Part shown: one piece after another, positions 41,219 through 49,871 of the stretch | Numbering within the stretch: the stretch's first letter is position 1 | Layout of the letters: the number at the start of each line of letters is the position of its first letter | Source of the DNA: Actinophytocola gossypii | GTDB taxonomy: Bacteria > Actinomycetota > Actinomycetes > Mycobacteriales > Pseudonocardiaceae | DNA: 64,000 bases | NCBI RefSeq assembly: GCF_025165815.1 | Contig: NZ_JAFFZE010000016.1 | Coordinates: forward strand, 124,001-188,000 | Reading direction: 5' to 3' | The notes under the pieces: model-generated | What the model was told of the DNA's origin: nothing | What the model saw: only the letters and a program-made list of their open reading frames with translations | Databases searched by the model: none | Made by a program: the position numbers and the translations under genes

Positions 41219-42439
41219 GTGATCTTCGGCGTGGTCATCAGCGCGTTGGTCGCGCTCATGCACTGGTACCTGTGGAAGCGGCTGATCAAGGACGTCACCC
41301 GGAAGGGGTGGGTGCGACGGGCCGGCTCGCTGGCGTTCGTCGTGCTGTTCCTGCTGGTGTTCGCCACGCTCACGCTCGGGCGCGGGCTGCCGCCGGAGGC
41401 CGCGCGCTGGTTCACCTGGCCGGGGTACATCTGGTTCGCGCTGGCCGTCTACCTGTTCCTGGTCACGGCCGTGCTCGAGCTGCCCCGGCTGGCGCTGCGC
41501 GGCTGGCTGCGCCGGCGGCCGCTGGAGGCGACCGCGACCACGGACGCCGCGCCCCCCGTCACCCCCCAGGCGCCGGAGCGGACGGCGAAGCCCGAGGTCA
41601 ACGAGAGCCGCCGGCTGTTCCTGGCCCGCGGCACCGCGCTGGTCGCCGGCGCGGCGTCCGCGAGCCTGGTCGGGGTGGGCATGGCCAATGCGCTCGGCCC
41701 ACCCGACCTGCTGCGGTTGCCGGTGCCGCTGCGCCGCCTCGACCCGGTGATGTCCGGGTTGCGGATCGCGGTGGTCAGCGACGTCCACCTCAGCTCGCTG
41801 CTCGGCCGGTCGCACACCGAGCGGATCGTCCGGATGATCAACGAGACCGAGCCCGACCTGGTGGCGATCGTCGGCGACCTGGCCGACGGCACCCCGGAGG
41901 ACCTGGGCTCGGCCGCCGCCCCGCTGGCCGACCTGGCCCCGCGCGAGGGCAGCTTCTTCGTGACCGGGAACCACGAGTACTTCGCCGACCCCGAGGCATG
42001 GATCCGCGAGCTGGACCGACTCGGCGTGCACACCCTGCGCAACGAACGCACCACGATCACCCGCGCCGGCGCGACGTTGGACCTGGCCGGCGTCACGGAT
42101 GTCACCGGTGTGAACCAGGGCGACCCGCCGGACTACGACCGCGCCCTGGCCGGCCGGACGTCGAACGGGCCGGTGGTGCTGATGGCCCACCAGCCGGTCC
42201 AGGTCGACGAGGCCACCGCCCGCGGCGTGGACCTGCAACTGTCCGGCCACACCCACGGCGGTCAGATGTACCCGTTCCACCACATCGTGTCGCTGGCGCA
42301 ACCGGGGCTGGCGGGGTTGTCCCGGGTGGACGACACCTGGCTGTACGTGAGCCGGGGTGCCGGCTTCTGGGGCCCACCGGTCCGCGTCGGCGCGCCGCCG
42401 GACATCTCGATCATGGAGCTGCGTCCCGAATCGAGCTGA
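41219..42439 (+). CDS. Membrane-anchored metallophosphoesterase (YkuE-like)
   Basis: 406 residues from GTG 41219, with GGAGAGG upstream. Three to four N-terminal helices (from FGVVISALVALMHWYLW to YIWFALAVYLFLVTAVLEL) are followed by a Pro/Ala linker. A further helix begins SRRLFLARGTALVAGAASASL. The calcineurin-like catalytic domain has all motifs: SDVHLSS, GDLADG, GNHEYF, AHQPV and SGHTHGGQ. Such proteins hydrolyse phosphoesters at the cell surface, possibly a lipid precursor. The gene ends 33 bases before the convergent pknG stop. Confidence 0.9.
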   Translation: MIFGVVISALVALMHWYLWKRLIKDVTRKGWVRRAGSLAFVVLFLLVFATLTLGRGLPPEAARWFTWPGYIWFALAVYLFLVTAVLELPRLALRGWLRRRPLEATATTDAAPPVTPQAPERTAKPEVNESRRLFLARGTALVAGAASASLVGVGMANALGPPDLLRLPVPLRRLDPVMSGLRIAVVSDVHLSSLLGRSHTERIVRMINETEPDLVAIVGDLADGTPEDLGSAAAPLADLAPREGSFFVTGNHEYFADPEAWIRELDRLGVHTLRNERTTITRAGATLDLAGVTDVTGVNQGDPPDYDRALAGRTSNGPVVLMAHQPVQVDEATARGVDLQLSGHTHGGQMYPFHHIVSLAQPGLAGLSRVDDTWLYVSRGAGFWGPPVRVGAPPDISIMELRPESS

Positions 42440-42472
42440 CACCGGGTCCTTCGGAGCGCCCCGGGTCGGCGG

Positions 42473-45400
42473 CTAGGTCAGCGTGCGGGGGCGGATGGCG
42501 TTGGCCTTGTCGACCAGGGTGTGGCGTTGGTCGGGGGTGCTGGCGAGGCGGGCCAGGGCGCGGTAGCAGCGTTCCAGGCCGAAGCGCAGGTCGCGTTCGG
42601 TGAGGCGGCAGCCGAGGACCGTGTTGCCCATGGTGCCCGGCGGGGACGCGCTCGGCCGGCCGGCGCGGACCCACGCGTGCGCGGCCTCCAGTACCTCGAC
42701 CGACAGGATCGTGCGGCGTTCGGCGTCCAGGGAGAGGCGTTCGAGGCGGCGGGCGGCGTCGTGCAGGTCGTGTTCGGCGATTCGGGTGACCTCGGACGGG
42801 CGGATCTTGATCTTGATCGCGGCCACCTGGGCGGCGACGTGGTGGCTGGACGAGTCCGGCACGGCCTCGAGGACCTCGATCGCGCTGGTGCGGGCGCCCT
42901 GGGCGAGGTACACCCTGGCCAGGCCGAACGCGGCGCTCACCCACTGCCGGTCGGTGCGCCACACCAGCTCGTAGTACCTGGCCGCCTGGAAGTAGTTGCC
43001 GGCGTACTCGGCGCTCACCGCCAGCGCGAGCTTGGGGGCGATCTCGCCCGGGACGGCGTCGTAGACGCGTTCGAACGCCGCCGCCGCGTCGGCCGGGCGG
43101 CGGGTCGCCAGGTGGATCAGGCCCTGGTACCAGTCGGGGCGCCAGTCGGCCGGGTCGGTGGACATGCGGCGGGCGGCGTCCAGCTCGGCGATGGCGGCGC
43201 GCAGGTCGCCCAGTTCGAGGCGGGCGCGGACCATCCGCAGCCGGACCTCGATCGAGTCCTGGGGGGCGGACGCGAGCGCGGCCACCAGCTCGCCGGGCTC
43301 GGTGGCGGTGATGCTGGCGAGCGTGCTCGCGGCGTGGTCGTGGGTGTCGACCATCGGCAGCGGCAGGATCGACGCGACCTCCATCGGGTTCGGCGACGGC
43401 AGCGACCCGCGCTCGCCGACGACCATGCCGGAGCCGAAGGTGCGGGTCTCCAGGGCGAACACGGTCGACGTGCCGGGGCGGGGGCGGCCGGTGCCGAGCG
43501 CCATCACCTCGCGCAGCACGCCGGTGAGCTGGTCGGCCATCTCCTCGGCGGAGGTGAACCGCAGCGCGGGGTTCTCGTGCGTGGCGCGCTTGAGCACCCG
43601 GTGGTAGGAGCCGAACAGCGCGAACAGCGGCTCCTCGTCCGGGCCGGGCAGCGTGTACTTGTGCCGCGTGGTGTACCCGGCGAACTCGATCGAGAGCACG
43701 GCGAGCGTGCGGCCGACGGTGTAGATGTCGGAGGCGACGGTGGCGCCCTCGGTGGCCAGCTCGGGTGCGGAGTAGCCGAGGGTGAAGAACAGCGGGCTCT
43801 CGTAGTCGTCGGTCTGCCGGACGGCGCCGAGGTCGATGAGCTTGAGCTGCTCGCCGGACTGGATCACGTTGTCCGGCTTGAGGTCGCAGTACAGCATGTT
43901 GACGCTGTGCAGGTAGCCGATGGCGGGCAGGATCTCCAGCCCGTACGCGATGACCTGCCCGATCGGCAGCGGGTCGGCCTTGCCGGTCTCCCGGTGGTGC
44001 TCGAGCGCGAGCTGGCGCAGCGACTGCCCGCCGACGTACTCCATCACGATGTAGCCGACCAGGTTGCCGGTCTTCGGATCGGGGTGCTGGACGAAGTTGT
44101 AGATGCGGACGACGTTCGGGTGCTCGACCTCGGCGAGGAACCGGCGCTCGGCGACCGCGGAGGCCATCGAGGTCGCGTCGCCGGTGTCGATCATGCCCTT
44201 GAGCACGACCCAGCGGTCGGAGACGTTGTGGTCCTTGGCGAGGTAGATCCAGCCGAGGCCGCCGTAGGCCAGGCAGCCGAGGACCTCGTACTGCCCGGCG
44301 ACCAGGTCACCGTCGAACAGGCGGGGCCGGAAGTTGAACGGGGTGCCGCACTTCTCGCACTCGCCCTCGGTGACGCCGGGCTTGCCGTCCCGGGCGCGGC
44401 CGACCTCGGCGCCGCAGTTGCCGCAGAAGCGCTTGTTCTCGCTGACGGCCGGGTCGCGCAGGACGGCGGAGGCGGGGTCCCTCACCGGGACCACGGGCAC
44501 CTCGACCAACCCCGCGCCGAGCCGCCCCCGCCCCGACGTCCGGGACGAGGTGCGGCGCCCGCTGGTGCCCGGGGAGGACCGGGAGCCGGTGTCGTGCGGT
44601 CCGCCCTGGCTCGCGGCGGGGGCCGGCGGTTCGATGCTCAGGGTGATCGGGGACTCGCCGAGGACGCTGGTGGGCTGCGGGTCGCCGCTGCCCACGGCGG
44701 CCGGGCCGGACCGGCGGGGGGCGACGTCGGGCAGGGGGACACCCTGGTTCCAACGCATCCCGGCCGGCATCGGCTGGCTGCCGGGAACCTGGCTGCTGGA
44801 CGACTGGCCGCCCGGAACCTGACCGGTGGCAGGCCGGCCGCCAGGAACCTGCCCAGACGGAACCTGGCCGCCGGAACCCTGGCTGGAGGGAGAGCGGCCG
44901 GCTGAAGGTTGGCCGCCCGGAGCCTGACCGGCGGAAGGTGCGCCGGCGGGAGCCTGACCGCGGGAACCCTGACCGGCGGGAGGCTGGCCGGGCGAACTCT
45001 GGCTGCCGGTGCCGTGTGGCGGTGGGGCGAAGCGGGTGGCGTGCTGCTGGCTGGAGGTGGGGCGGGCGGCGGCCGGCTGACCCTGGCTCGGGTTCCACGG
45101 CTGCGCCCGGCCGGGCTGGCTCGGCTGGGAATGCTGCGGGGGCTGGCCCTGGCCTGGCTGCTGTGCCTGGCCACGCTGCGGAGGTGGACCTGGCTGCGAC
45201 GGCGGACCCGCGTGGCTCATCCCGGGCTGGCCCGGTCGGGAACGCTGTGGTGCCGAACCCGGCTGGCTCGGCTGGGGTTGGCCCGGGTAGGGCGGCTGTG
45301 GCGGTTGGCCCGGCTGGGACTGCCGCGGTTGACCGGGCTGCGATGGCGCGTTTCCGTGGTTCGGGCCGGGGTGGTTCGCGGGCGCACCCTGTGGGCGCGG

Positions 45401-45775
45401 AAACGGCTGGCCCGGTAGGGGCTGGGACTGCGCGGGCTGGGCCGGGCTGGACTGTGCGGGCTGGGACGCGGGCTGGGCCGGACGGGGCTGGGGCCGGTCG
45501 GCTTGCGGGGGCTGGTGCTGGCTCAGTGGTGCTCCGGTCGGTCGGGGATCCGGTGTCGGGGGCTGCTCGGCTCCGGTCAGTTCGTCGGGTGGGCGGAACC
45601 AGCCGGTGCCGGTCTCCTCCTCCAGTGCCGCGCCGGTGAGGCGTTGGGCCTGTTCCTCGGCCTCGCGGCGTAGTTGGCCGGCGGAGTCGCCGGGAACAGG
45701 CTGGCCGCACACCGTGCAGTTGCCGTCCACCACCTCGCCGGTGCAGCCGGGTCTGGGGCAGCTCGCCATCGCCAT
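42473..45775 (-). CDS. pknG: Serine/threonine protein kinase PknG with very long N-terminal region
   Basis: 1100 residues against about 750 in mycobacterial PknG. The N-terminus has a zinc ribbon (CPRPGCTGEVVDGNCTVCG). Residues about 65-350 are a Pro/Gln/Gly/Ser-rich repeat region (units like QPGQ and SQVPG). The rubredoxin-like motif CGNCG...CEKCG follows. The kinase domain (about 495-770) has YGGLGWIYLA, VVLKG (catalytic Lys), YCDLKPDN (non-RD, as in PknG) and LIDLGAV. TPR repeats fill the C-terminus. PknG controls glutamate metabolism by phosphorylating the GarA/OdhI regulator in response to GlnH-GlnX. ATG 45775 shares one base with the glnH stop. Confidence 0.93.
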   Translation of the reverse strand: MAMASCPRPGCTGEVVDGNCTVCGQPVPGDSAGQLRREAEEQAQRLTGAALEEETGTGWFRPPDELTGAEQPPTPDPRPTGAPLSQHQPPQADRPQPRPAQPASQPAQSSPAQPAQSQPLPGQPFPRPQGAPANHPGPNHGNAPSQPGQPRQSQPGQPPQPPYPGQPQPSQPGSAPQRSRPGQPGMSHAGPPSQPGPPPQRGQAQQPGQGQPPQHSQPSQPGRAQPWNPSQGQPAAARPTSSQQHATRFAPPPHGTGSQSSPGQPPAGQGSRGQAPAGAPSAGQAPGGQPSAGRSPSSQGSGGQVPSGQVPGGRPATGQVPGGQSSSSQVPGSQPMPAGMRWNQGVPLPDVAPRRSGPAAVGSGDPQPTSVLGESPITLSIEPPAPAASQGGPHDTGSRSSPGTSGRRTSSRTSGRGRLGAGLVEVPVVPVRDPASAVLRDPAVSENKRFCGNCGAEVGRARDGKPGVTEGECEKCGTPFNFRPRLFDGDLVAGQYEVLGCLAYGGLGWIYLAKDHNVSDRWVVLKGMIDTGDATSMASAVAERRFLAEVEHPNVVRIYNFVQHPDPKTGNLVGYIVMEYVGGQSLRQLALEHHRETGKADPLPIGQVIAYGLEILPAIGYLHSVNMLYCDLKPDNVIQSGEQLKLIDLGAVRQTDDYESPLFFTLGYSAPELATEGATVASDIYTVGRTLAVLSIEFAGYTTRHKYTLPGPDEEPLFALFGSYHRVLKRATHENPALRFTSAEEMADQLTGVLREVMALGTGRPRPGTSTVFALETRTFGSGMVVGERGSLPSPNPMEVASILPLPMVDTHDHAASTLASITATEPGELVAALASAPQDSIEVRLRMVRARLELGDLRAAIAELDAARRMSTDPADWRPDWYQGLIHLATRRPADAAAAFERVYDAVPGEIAPKLALAVSAEYAGNYFQAARYYELVWRTDRQWVSAAFGLARVYLAQGARTSAIEVLEAVPDSSSHHVAAQVAAIKIKIRPSEVTRIAEHDLHDAARRLERLSLDAERRTILSVEVLEAAHAWVRAGRPSASPPGTMGNTVLGCRLTERDLRFGLERCYRALARLASTPDQRHTLVDKANAIRPRTLT

Positions 45776-46770
45776 CAGTCCCGGTAGGTGGGGGTCGGTG
45801 GGGCGGGGCGCGGGCCGTCGATGCCGCCTAGCCAGCGGTCGTAACTACGGGCCCACTCGCCGCTGGCGATCGTCTGCTCCAGCACCCCGTTGACGAAGCC
45901 GACCATGTCCTCGTTCCCCTTCGGCACCCCGATGCCGTACGGCTCCGGGGTGAACGTCGGGCCGACCATCGTCAGGTTCGGGTCCTGGGCGGCCATTCCG
46001 GCGAGGATCACGTTGTCCGTCGACACCGCGGCCACCTGGCCCTGCTGCAGCATCACCAGGCAGTCGCTCCAGTTCTCCACCTGTACCGGGACCGGCTCCG
46101 CCTCGTGCTCGGCGATCGTCTTGATCGACGTGGACGCCTCTGCCGCACAGACCTTCTCGCCGCCGAGATCGTCCAGGGTGGTCACCTCGGAGCCGCGTTC
46201 GACCAGCAGGCGCTGGCCGGCCATGAAGTACGTCGCCGAGAAGTTCACCTCCTCCCACCGCTGGCAGGTCGCGGTGAACGTGCGGACCACCACGTCCACC
46301 TCCTCGTTCACCAGCGCCGGGATGCGACCGGCGGACGTCATCACCTTGAACTGGATCTTCGTCCGGTCACCGAAGATCGCTTCGGCGATGTCGCGGGCGC
46401 GGTCGATGTCGAAGCCCTCGAGCTGGTTCGTCGTGGGGTCGCGGAAACCGAACAGGTACGTGTTCTGGTCCACCCCGGCGACCAGCTTCCCGGCCTCCTG
46501 GATCTCCCGCATGGTCGAGCCGGACGGCATCGCGCCGGGCGCCGGCATCGGGTCGGGCGGGCGCAGGCTGGCCGTCGGGTCGCAGTCGGGCGCGGGGGCG
46601 GCCGACGTGCTCGGGGGCGCGGGGTTGACCTCCACTCCCACCGGGCTCGGGCGTTCCACACTGTCCACTGTGGCCAGATCGACCGGCTTGGGGACGGACG
46701 CGCACGCGGACAGCGCGACCACCAGCGCGACCGACAGCAGCGCGACTCGGTTCCCTCTGGCCAGCCTCAC
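45775..46770 (-). CDS. glnH: GlnH-type amino-acid-binding lipoprotein of the PknG system
   Basis: 331 residues from GTG 46770, which overlaps the glnX stop (GTGA). It has a lipobox LSAC (Cys23) and a Pro/Ala linker. The periplasmic binding-protein type II domain has KLVAGVDQNTYLFGFRDP, LEGFDIDRARDIAEAIFG and VDVVVRTFT. It also has LLVERGSEVTTLDDLGGEKVC and AVSTDNVILAG. In mycobacteria and corynebacteria GlnH senses aspartate/glutamate outside the cell and signals through GlnX to PknG. No permease gene is present, consistent with a sensory rather than a transport role. Confidence 0.92.
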   Translation of the reverse strand: MRLARGNRVALLSVALVVALSACASVPKPVDLATVDSVERPSPVGVEVNPAPPSTSAAPAPDCDPTASLRPPDPMPAPGAMPSGSTMREIQEAGKLVAGVDQNTYLFGFRDPTTNQLEGFDIDRARDIAEAIFGDRTKIQFKVMTSAGRIPALVNEEVDVVVRTFTATCQRWEEVNFSATYFMAGQRLLVERGSEVTTLDDLGGEKVCAAEASTSIKTIAEHEAEPVPVQVENWSDCLVMLQQGQVAAVSTDNVILAGMAAQDPNLTMVGPTFTPEPYGIGVPKGNEDMVGFVNGVLEQTIASGEWARSYDRWLGGIDGPRPAPPTPTYRD

Positions 46771-48119
46771 CGGTACTCCCGCAGTCGTTCCCTGACCCCC
46801 ATTGTCACCCCGACCGCGGCCACCACGGCCAGCACCGCCACGCCCGGCACCAGGCCGGTGAGCGCGTTGCCGGCGGCACTGGTCTCGGTGACGAACCGGG
46901 TCCGGCCGTTGTTGATCGCCTCCAGCAGCTTGCCGTCCAGCTCGGCGAACGTCGCCGCGGCGCCCTCGGGGCTGTCGCCGATCGCGAGGTCCACCGCCTG
47001 CTGGTAGGCACCGCCGTCGTCGAGCTCCCGCACCTTCTGGTGCACGCCGAGCCAGTCGTCGACGGTCGCCCGCGCGGTCTCGAGCACGTCCCTGGTCTCC
47101 TGGTCGGCCGCCAGCTCCTGCGCGCGGGCCAGCAGGTTGTCCCCGTCGCCGGCGAGCTCGGCGGTCAGGTCCTGCCACTCCGCCTCGTAGTCGGCGCCGT
47201 CGCCTCGGGCCACCAGCGTCAGGGTCTCGTTCGCGCGCATCTTCAGCGCCACGATCCTGGCCTGCACGGCGAGCTCGACCTGCCGGGTGCCGGAGTCGTG
47301 CCCGTCGGCGACGTCGTTCGACGCGATCAGCAGCGACGCCGAGCCCCAGGCGAGCGCGAGCACCACCGACCCGGTGGCGACCACGAGCCCGATGTTGAGC
47401 AGCCGGTTGGTCCGCCGGGTCAGGTACAGCTGGGTGGCGACGAGCGCGCCGAGCAGCGCCAGCACGAGCGCGGCGGTGACCCACGGGAACGCGCGTGCCT
47501 GCGCCTGCGCGTCGGCCAGGCGGCGGAAGTCGATGGAGTACAGCTCCTGCGCGGCCGGCAGCAGCTTGGCCCGCATCAGCCCGGACGCCTCGCGCAGGTA
47601 GGCCGCGCCGGCGGGGAAACCCTGCCGGTTGTAGGCGCGGGCGGTCTCGACGAGTCCGGTGTAGACGGGCAGCTGCTGGGCCAGCTGGTCGACCTGCGCC
47701 TCGGCCTCCGGCACGCCCGCGACGTCGGCGGCCGCCTTGGTGAGGTTCGCGCCGGCCTGGGCGATGTCGAGGTCGTAGCGGTCGCGCAGTTCCTCCGGCA
47801 TGGTGCCGCCGGCGAGGAACGCGCTTGCCGCGGTGGCGTCGGCGTCGGACAGCGAACGGTAGATCTGCTGGGACGCGGCCGCCACCGGTTCGCGGTGCGT
47901 GATGAGGTTGTCGACGGTCGACTGCTTCTGCTGGAGCCCGATGGCGCCGGCCAGCCCGGTCAGCAGCGACAGCAGCACCAGGGCGACACCGATGACGAAC
48001 AGGCGGCCCGGGGTGCTGGCGGCGGAACGCCGGACGTGCCGAACCGCGGTCGCGGGCATCCCCAACACGCCTTTGCGCGGCTGATCGGTACCCGGTTCGG
48101 GTGGCGAAACAGTCACCAT
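46767..48119 (-). CDS. glnX: GlnX membrane signal transducer of the PknG system
   Basis: 450 residues from ATG 48119 (GGGGGAA seven bases upstream); GTG 48143 is a less likely start. Four membrane helices are seen: FVIGVALVLLSLLTGLAGAIGL, WVTAALVLALLGALVATQLYL, IGLVVATGSVVLALAWGSASLL and LVPGVAVLAVVAAVGVTMGV. Two helical extracytoplasmic segments (about 60-210 and 270-410) resemble chemoreceptor sensor bundles. This matches GlnX, which links GlnH to PknG. It is the first gene of the operon glnX-glnH-pknG. Confidence 0.9.
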   Translation of the reverse strand: MVTVSPPEPGTDQPRKGVLGMPATAVRHVRRSAASTPGRLFVIGVALVLLSLLTGLAGAIGLQQKQSTVDNLITHREPVAAASQQIYRSLSDADATAASAFLAGGTMPEELRDRYDLDIAQAGANLTKAAADVAGVPEAEAQVDQLAQQLPVYTGLVETARAYNRQGFPAGAAYLREASGLMRAKLLPAAQELYSIDFRRLADAQAQARAFPWVTAALVLALLGALVATQLYLTRRTNRLLNIGLVVATGSVVLALAWGSASLLIASNDVADGHDSGTRQVELAVQARIVALKMRANETLTLVARGDGADYEAEWQDLTAELAGDGDNLLARAQELAADQETRDVLETARATVDDWLGVHQKVRELDDGGAYQQAVDLAIGDSPEGAAATFAELDGKLLEAINNGRTRFVTETSAAGNALTGLVPGVAVLAVVAAVGVTMGVRERLREYR

Positions 48120-48426
48120 CCGTGATTCCCCCGCAGTGTCCACGTCGACAGAGTCAACACGACCGTGGCCCTCATGGCCGTCGCTTCCTCCTCGCAGTTA
48201 CCCCCATGTGGCCCGCAGGAGAAACCTAGTGCAGCCGGGGCGTGGCGGCCACCGGTTGTCACCACTCGATGAGTCGAAGATCAGTAACGATCCGTGACAA
48301 ACCTGTCCGGTCACGGATTGTCGTTGTTGACGTTTGGGTAATCGCTCGGTTGCGCTATGGAATTCCCGGCGCGCGCCTGCGAATCTCGAAGATGACTGCC
48401 CCGACACCTTGACGTGAGGTGGAAAA
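48120..48426. promoter_or_regulatory. Divergent promoter region of glnX operon and 48427 gene, with inverted repeat
   Basis: No gene. ATCCGTGAC (48290-48298) and GTCACGGAT (48310-48318) form a perfect 9-bp inverted repeat with an 11-base spacer. With one mismatch the arms extend to 12 bases (48287-48321). TTGACG at about 48327 and TATGGA at about 48355 are promoter-like, but their spacing is too long to form one promoter with confidence. The repeat is a candidate operator for the nitrogen-linked glnX operon. Confidence 0.45.
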
Positions 48427-48645
48427 GTGGACAATCGCCCCAATCTCCGGCAGGTGAGAACGTTCTGCGGCACGACCGCCCGCGGTTGTCCCACGCTGTG
48501 GGTCGACCCCGACGCGGTTCCGAGCCAGCGCGTGGAGATCACCGACGATTTCGGCCAGCGCATCCAGATGAGCGTGGCCCAGTTCGCCAACATCGTGGCG
48601 GACGCGAAGGACGGCACCCTGGACGGCCTGCTCCAGTCCCGGTGA
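48427..48645 (+). CDS. Small hypothetical protein with paired cysteines (72 residues)
   Basis: GTG 48427 is preceded by GAGGTGGAAAA. The sequence has VRTFCGTTARGCPTLWVDPDAV, in which two cysteines seven residues apart could bind a metal or form a disulfide. It then continues RVEITDDFGQRIQMSVAQFANIVADAKDG. It is soluble. It looks like a family of short actinobacterial proteins whose function I do not know. It is translationally coupled (GTGA) to the DUF5134 membrane protein. Confidence 0.7.
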   Translation: MDNRPNLRQVRTFCGTTARGCPTLWVDPDAVPSQRVEITDDFGQRIQMSVAQFANIVADAKDGTLDGLLQSR

Positions 48646-49262
48646 GCGCCGACCTCGCGCTGCGCTTGGCCGGCACGGCGGCATTCCTCGCGGTGGCGGG
48701 GTTCTGCGTCGCCCGCCTGGTCGCCGCGCACCGCGCGCCCGGCGGATACCCGGGCCACCACCGGGCCATGGACACCGCGCACGTGCTGATGGGCGTCGGG
48801 ATGGCCGCCATGGTCTCCCCGGTCGGCGGCCCACTGCCGATGGCCGGCTGGCAGACGATCTTCCTGGTGATGACGTTCTGGTTCGTCGGCTCCTGGTGGC
48901 ATTCCCGGCGCGCGGCACCCGCTCCCGGCGACTGGCACGGCGGCGGCCTGCACCACGCGGTGGCCGCGGTCGCGATGCTCTACATGCTGACCGCGATGCC
49001 CGCGCACCATCACGACGCGTCCTCGCCGTGGCTGTCGATGGGAACCACCGGCCACCTGTCCGCCGGCGCGGCGCTGCCGGCGGTCGGCTGGGCGCTCGCC
49101 GGGTACTGCGCGGTGTCGGCCGTACTGCTGGTCGCGACGACGAACTGGCGGCCGGTGCCCGCGCGTGTCCCGTCGATCCTGCTCGCGCCGCGACTCACCG
49201 CGACCTGCCAGGCCACGATGGCGCTGGGCAGCGGCGCGATGCTGGTGGCGATGCTGGCGTGA
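48642..49262 (+). CDS. DUF5134 membrane protein, histidine-rich
   Basis: 206 residues from GTG 48642, overlapping the preceding stop. About six helices are visible. Histidines cluster at helix ends: YPGHHRAMDTAHVLMGVGMAAM, GGLHHAVAAVAMLY and MPAHHHDASSPW. The pattern fits DUF5134, whose function is unknown. The His/Met-rich faces suggest a metal (perhaps copper) site, by inference only. Confidence 0.8.
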   Translation: MSADLALRLAGTAAFLAVAGFCVARLVAAHRAPGGYPGHHRAMDTAHVLMGVGMAAMVSPVGGPLPMAGWQTIFLVMTFWFVGSWWHSRRAAPAPGDWHGGGLHHAVAAVAMLYMLTAMPAHHHDASSPWLSMGTTGHLSAGAALPAVGWALAGYCAVSAVLLVATTNWRPVPARVPSILLAPRLTATCQATMALGSGAMLVAMLA

Positions 49263-49871
49263 GGGTCAACCGCCCTCGGTTCAGGTGAGCTCGCCGGAAC
49301 GCGAATCGGCGACGACGCTCCAACGCGGCTCGGCCTCGCGCCGGTCGACGGGGACGGCGCGTCACGGCGTGCGGATCGGATCAGCCGGCTCGCCGGGCGG
49401 CGCAGGACCGGCACCGGACCAGCCGGGGCCAGCCTTCGGGTCGCCCGCCCCACATCGGCCACGCGACACCGGCCAGGGTGTGCAGCAGGCAGGTGCCGCA
49501 CAGCCGGTTCCGGCGACCGCGCGGCATCAGTTGTACCCGCGGACGAGGTGATCGTCGCGCTCGGAGGTGGTCGTCGGCTGCTGGCCGGTCGCCGGTCGCG
49601 TCGGCGCGGCGGTGGCCGTGCGGGCCTCGCGTTCGTCGGGTGCTGGTGTGGTCATGCCCACACGTTGGGCGCGTGTTCTCGAGAGCCACTCGACAGTGGG
49701 CGGAGCGGACTGGACACGCGGCAGGCCATAGCGCTCGGGTCGCGACCCGGTCGAAGAACGCTGACGACCTCCGTCGCCCGCCGCCGCCGGTGTCACCATG
49801 ATTCGTCGGAGGTCGAAGAACACAGGCAGGACAAGGGGAAACCGGTTCCCGGAACCGATTGGGGAGCTGTC
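49263..49871. other. 609-base region before the SARP gene: possible tiny genes and a palindrome
   Basis: No well-supported gene of normal size is present. Two tiny overlapping frames on the minus strand (49527-49655 and 49381-49527) are listed as one weak candidate pair. CGGGTCGCGACCCG, a perfect 14-bp palindrome, lies at 49734-49747, about 125 bases before the SARP ATG. The SARP promoter should be in the last 150 bases. Confidence 0.45.
49381..49527 (-). CDS. Possible 48-residue zinc-ribbon-like protein
   Basis: ATG 49527 overlaps, as TGATG, the stop of an upstream 42-residue frame (49527-49655). That arrangement would allow coupling. The product carries two C-x2-C pairs, LCGTC and RCRSC, about 26 residues apart, with a WPMWGGRPEGWP middle. 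This could form a zinc ribbon. No clear ribosome site is visible for the upstream frame. The pair may be chance. Confidence 0.3.
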   Translation of the reverse strand: MPRGRRNRLCGTCLLHTLAGVAWPMWGGRPEGWPRLVRCRSCAARRAG

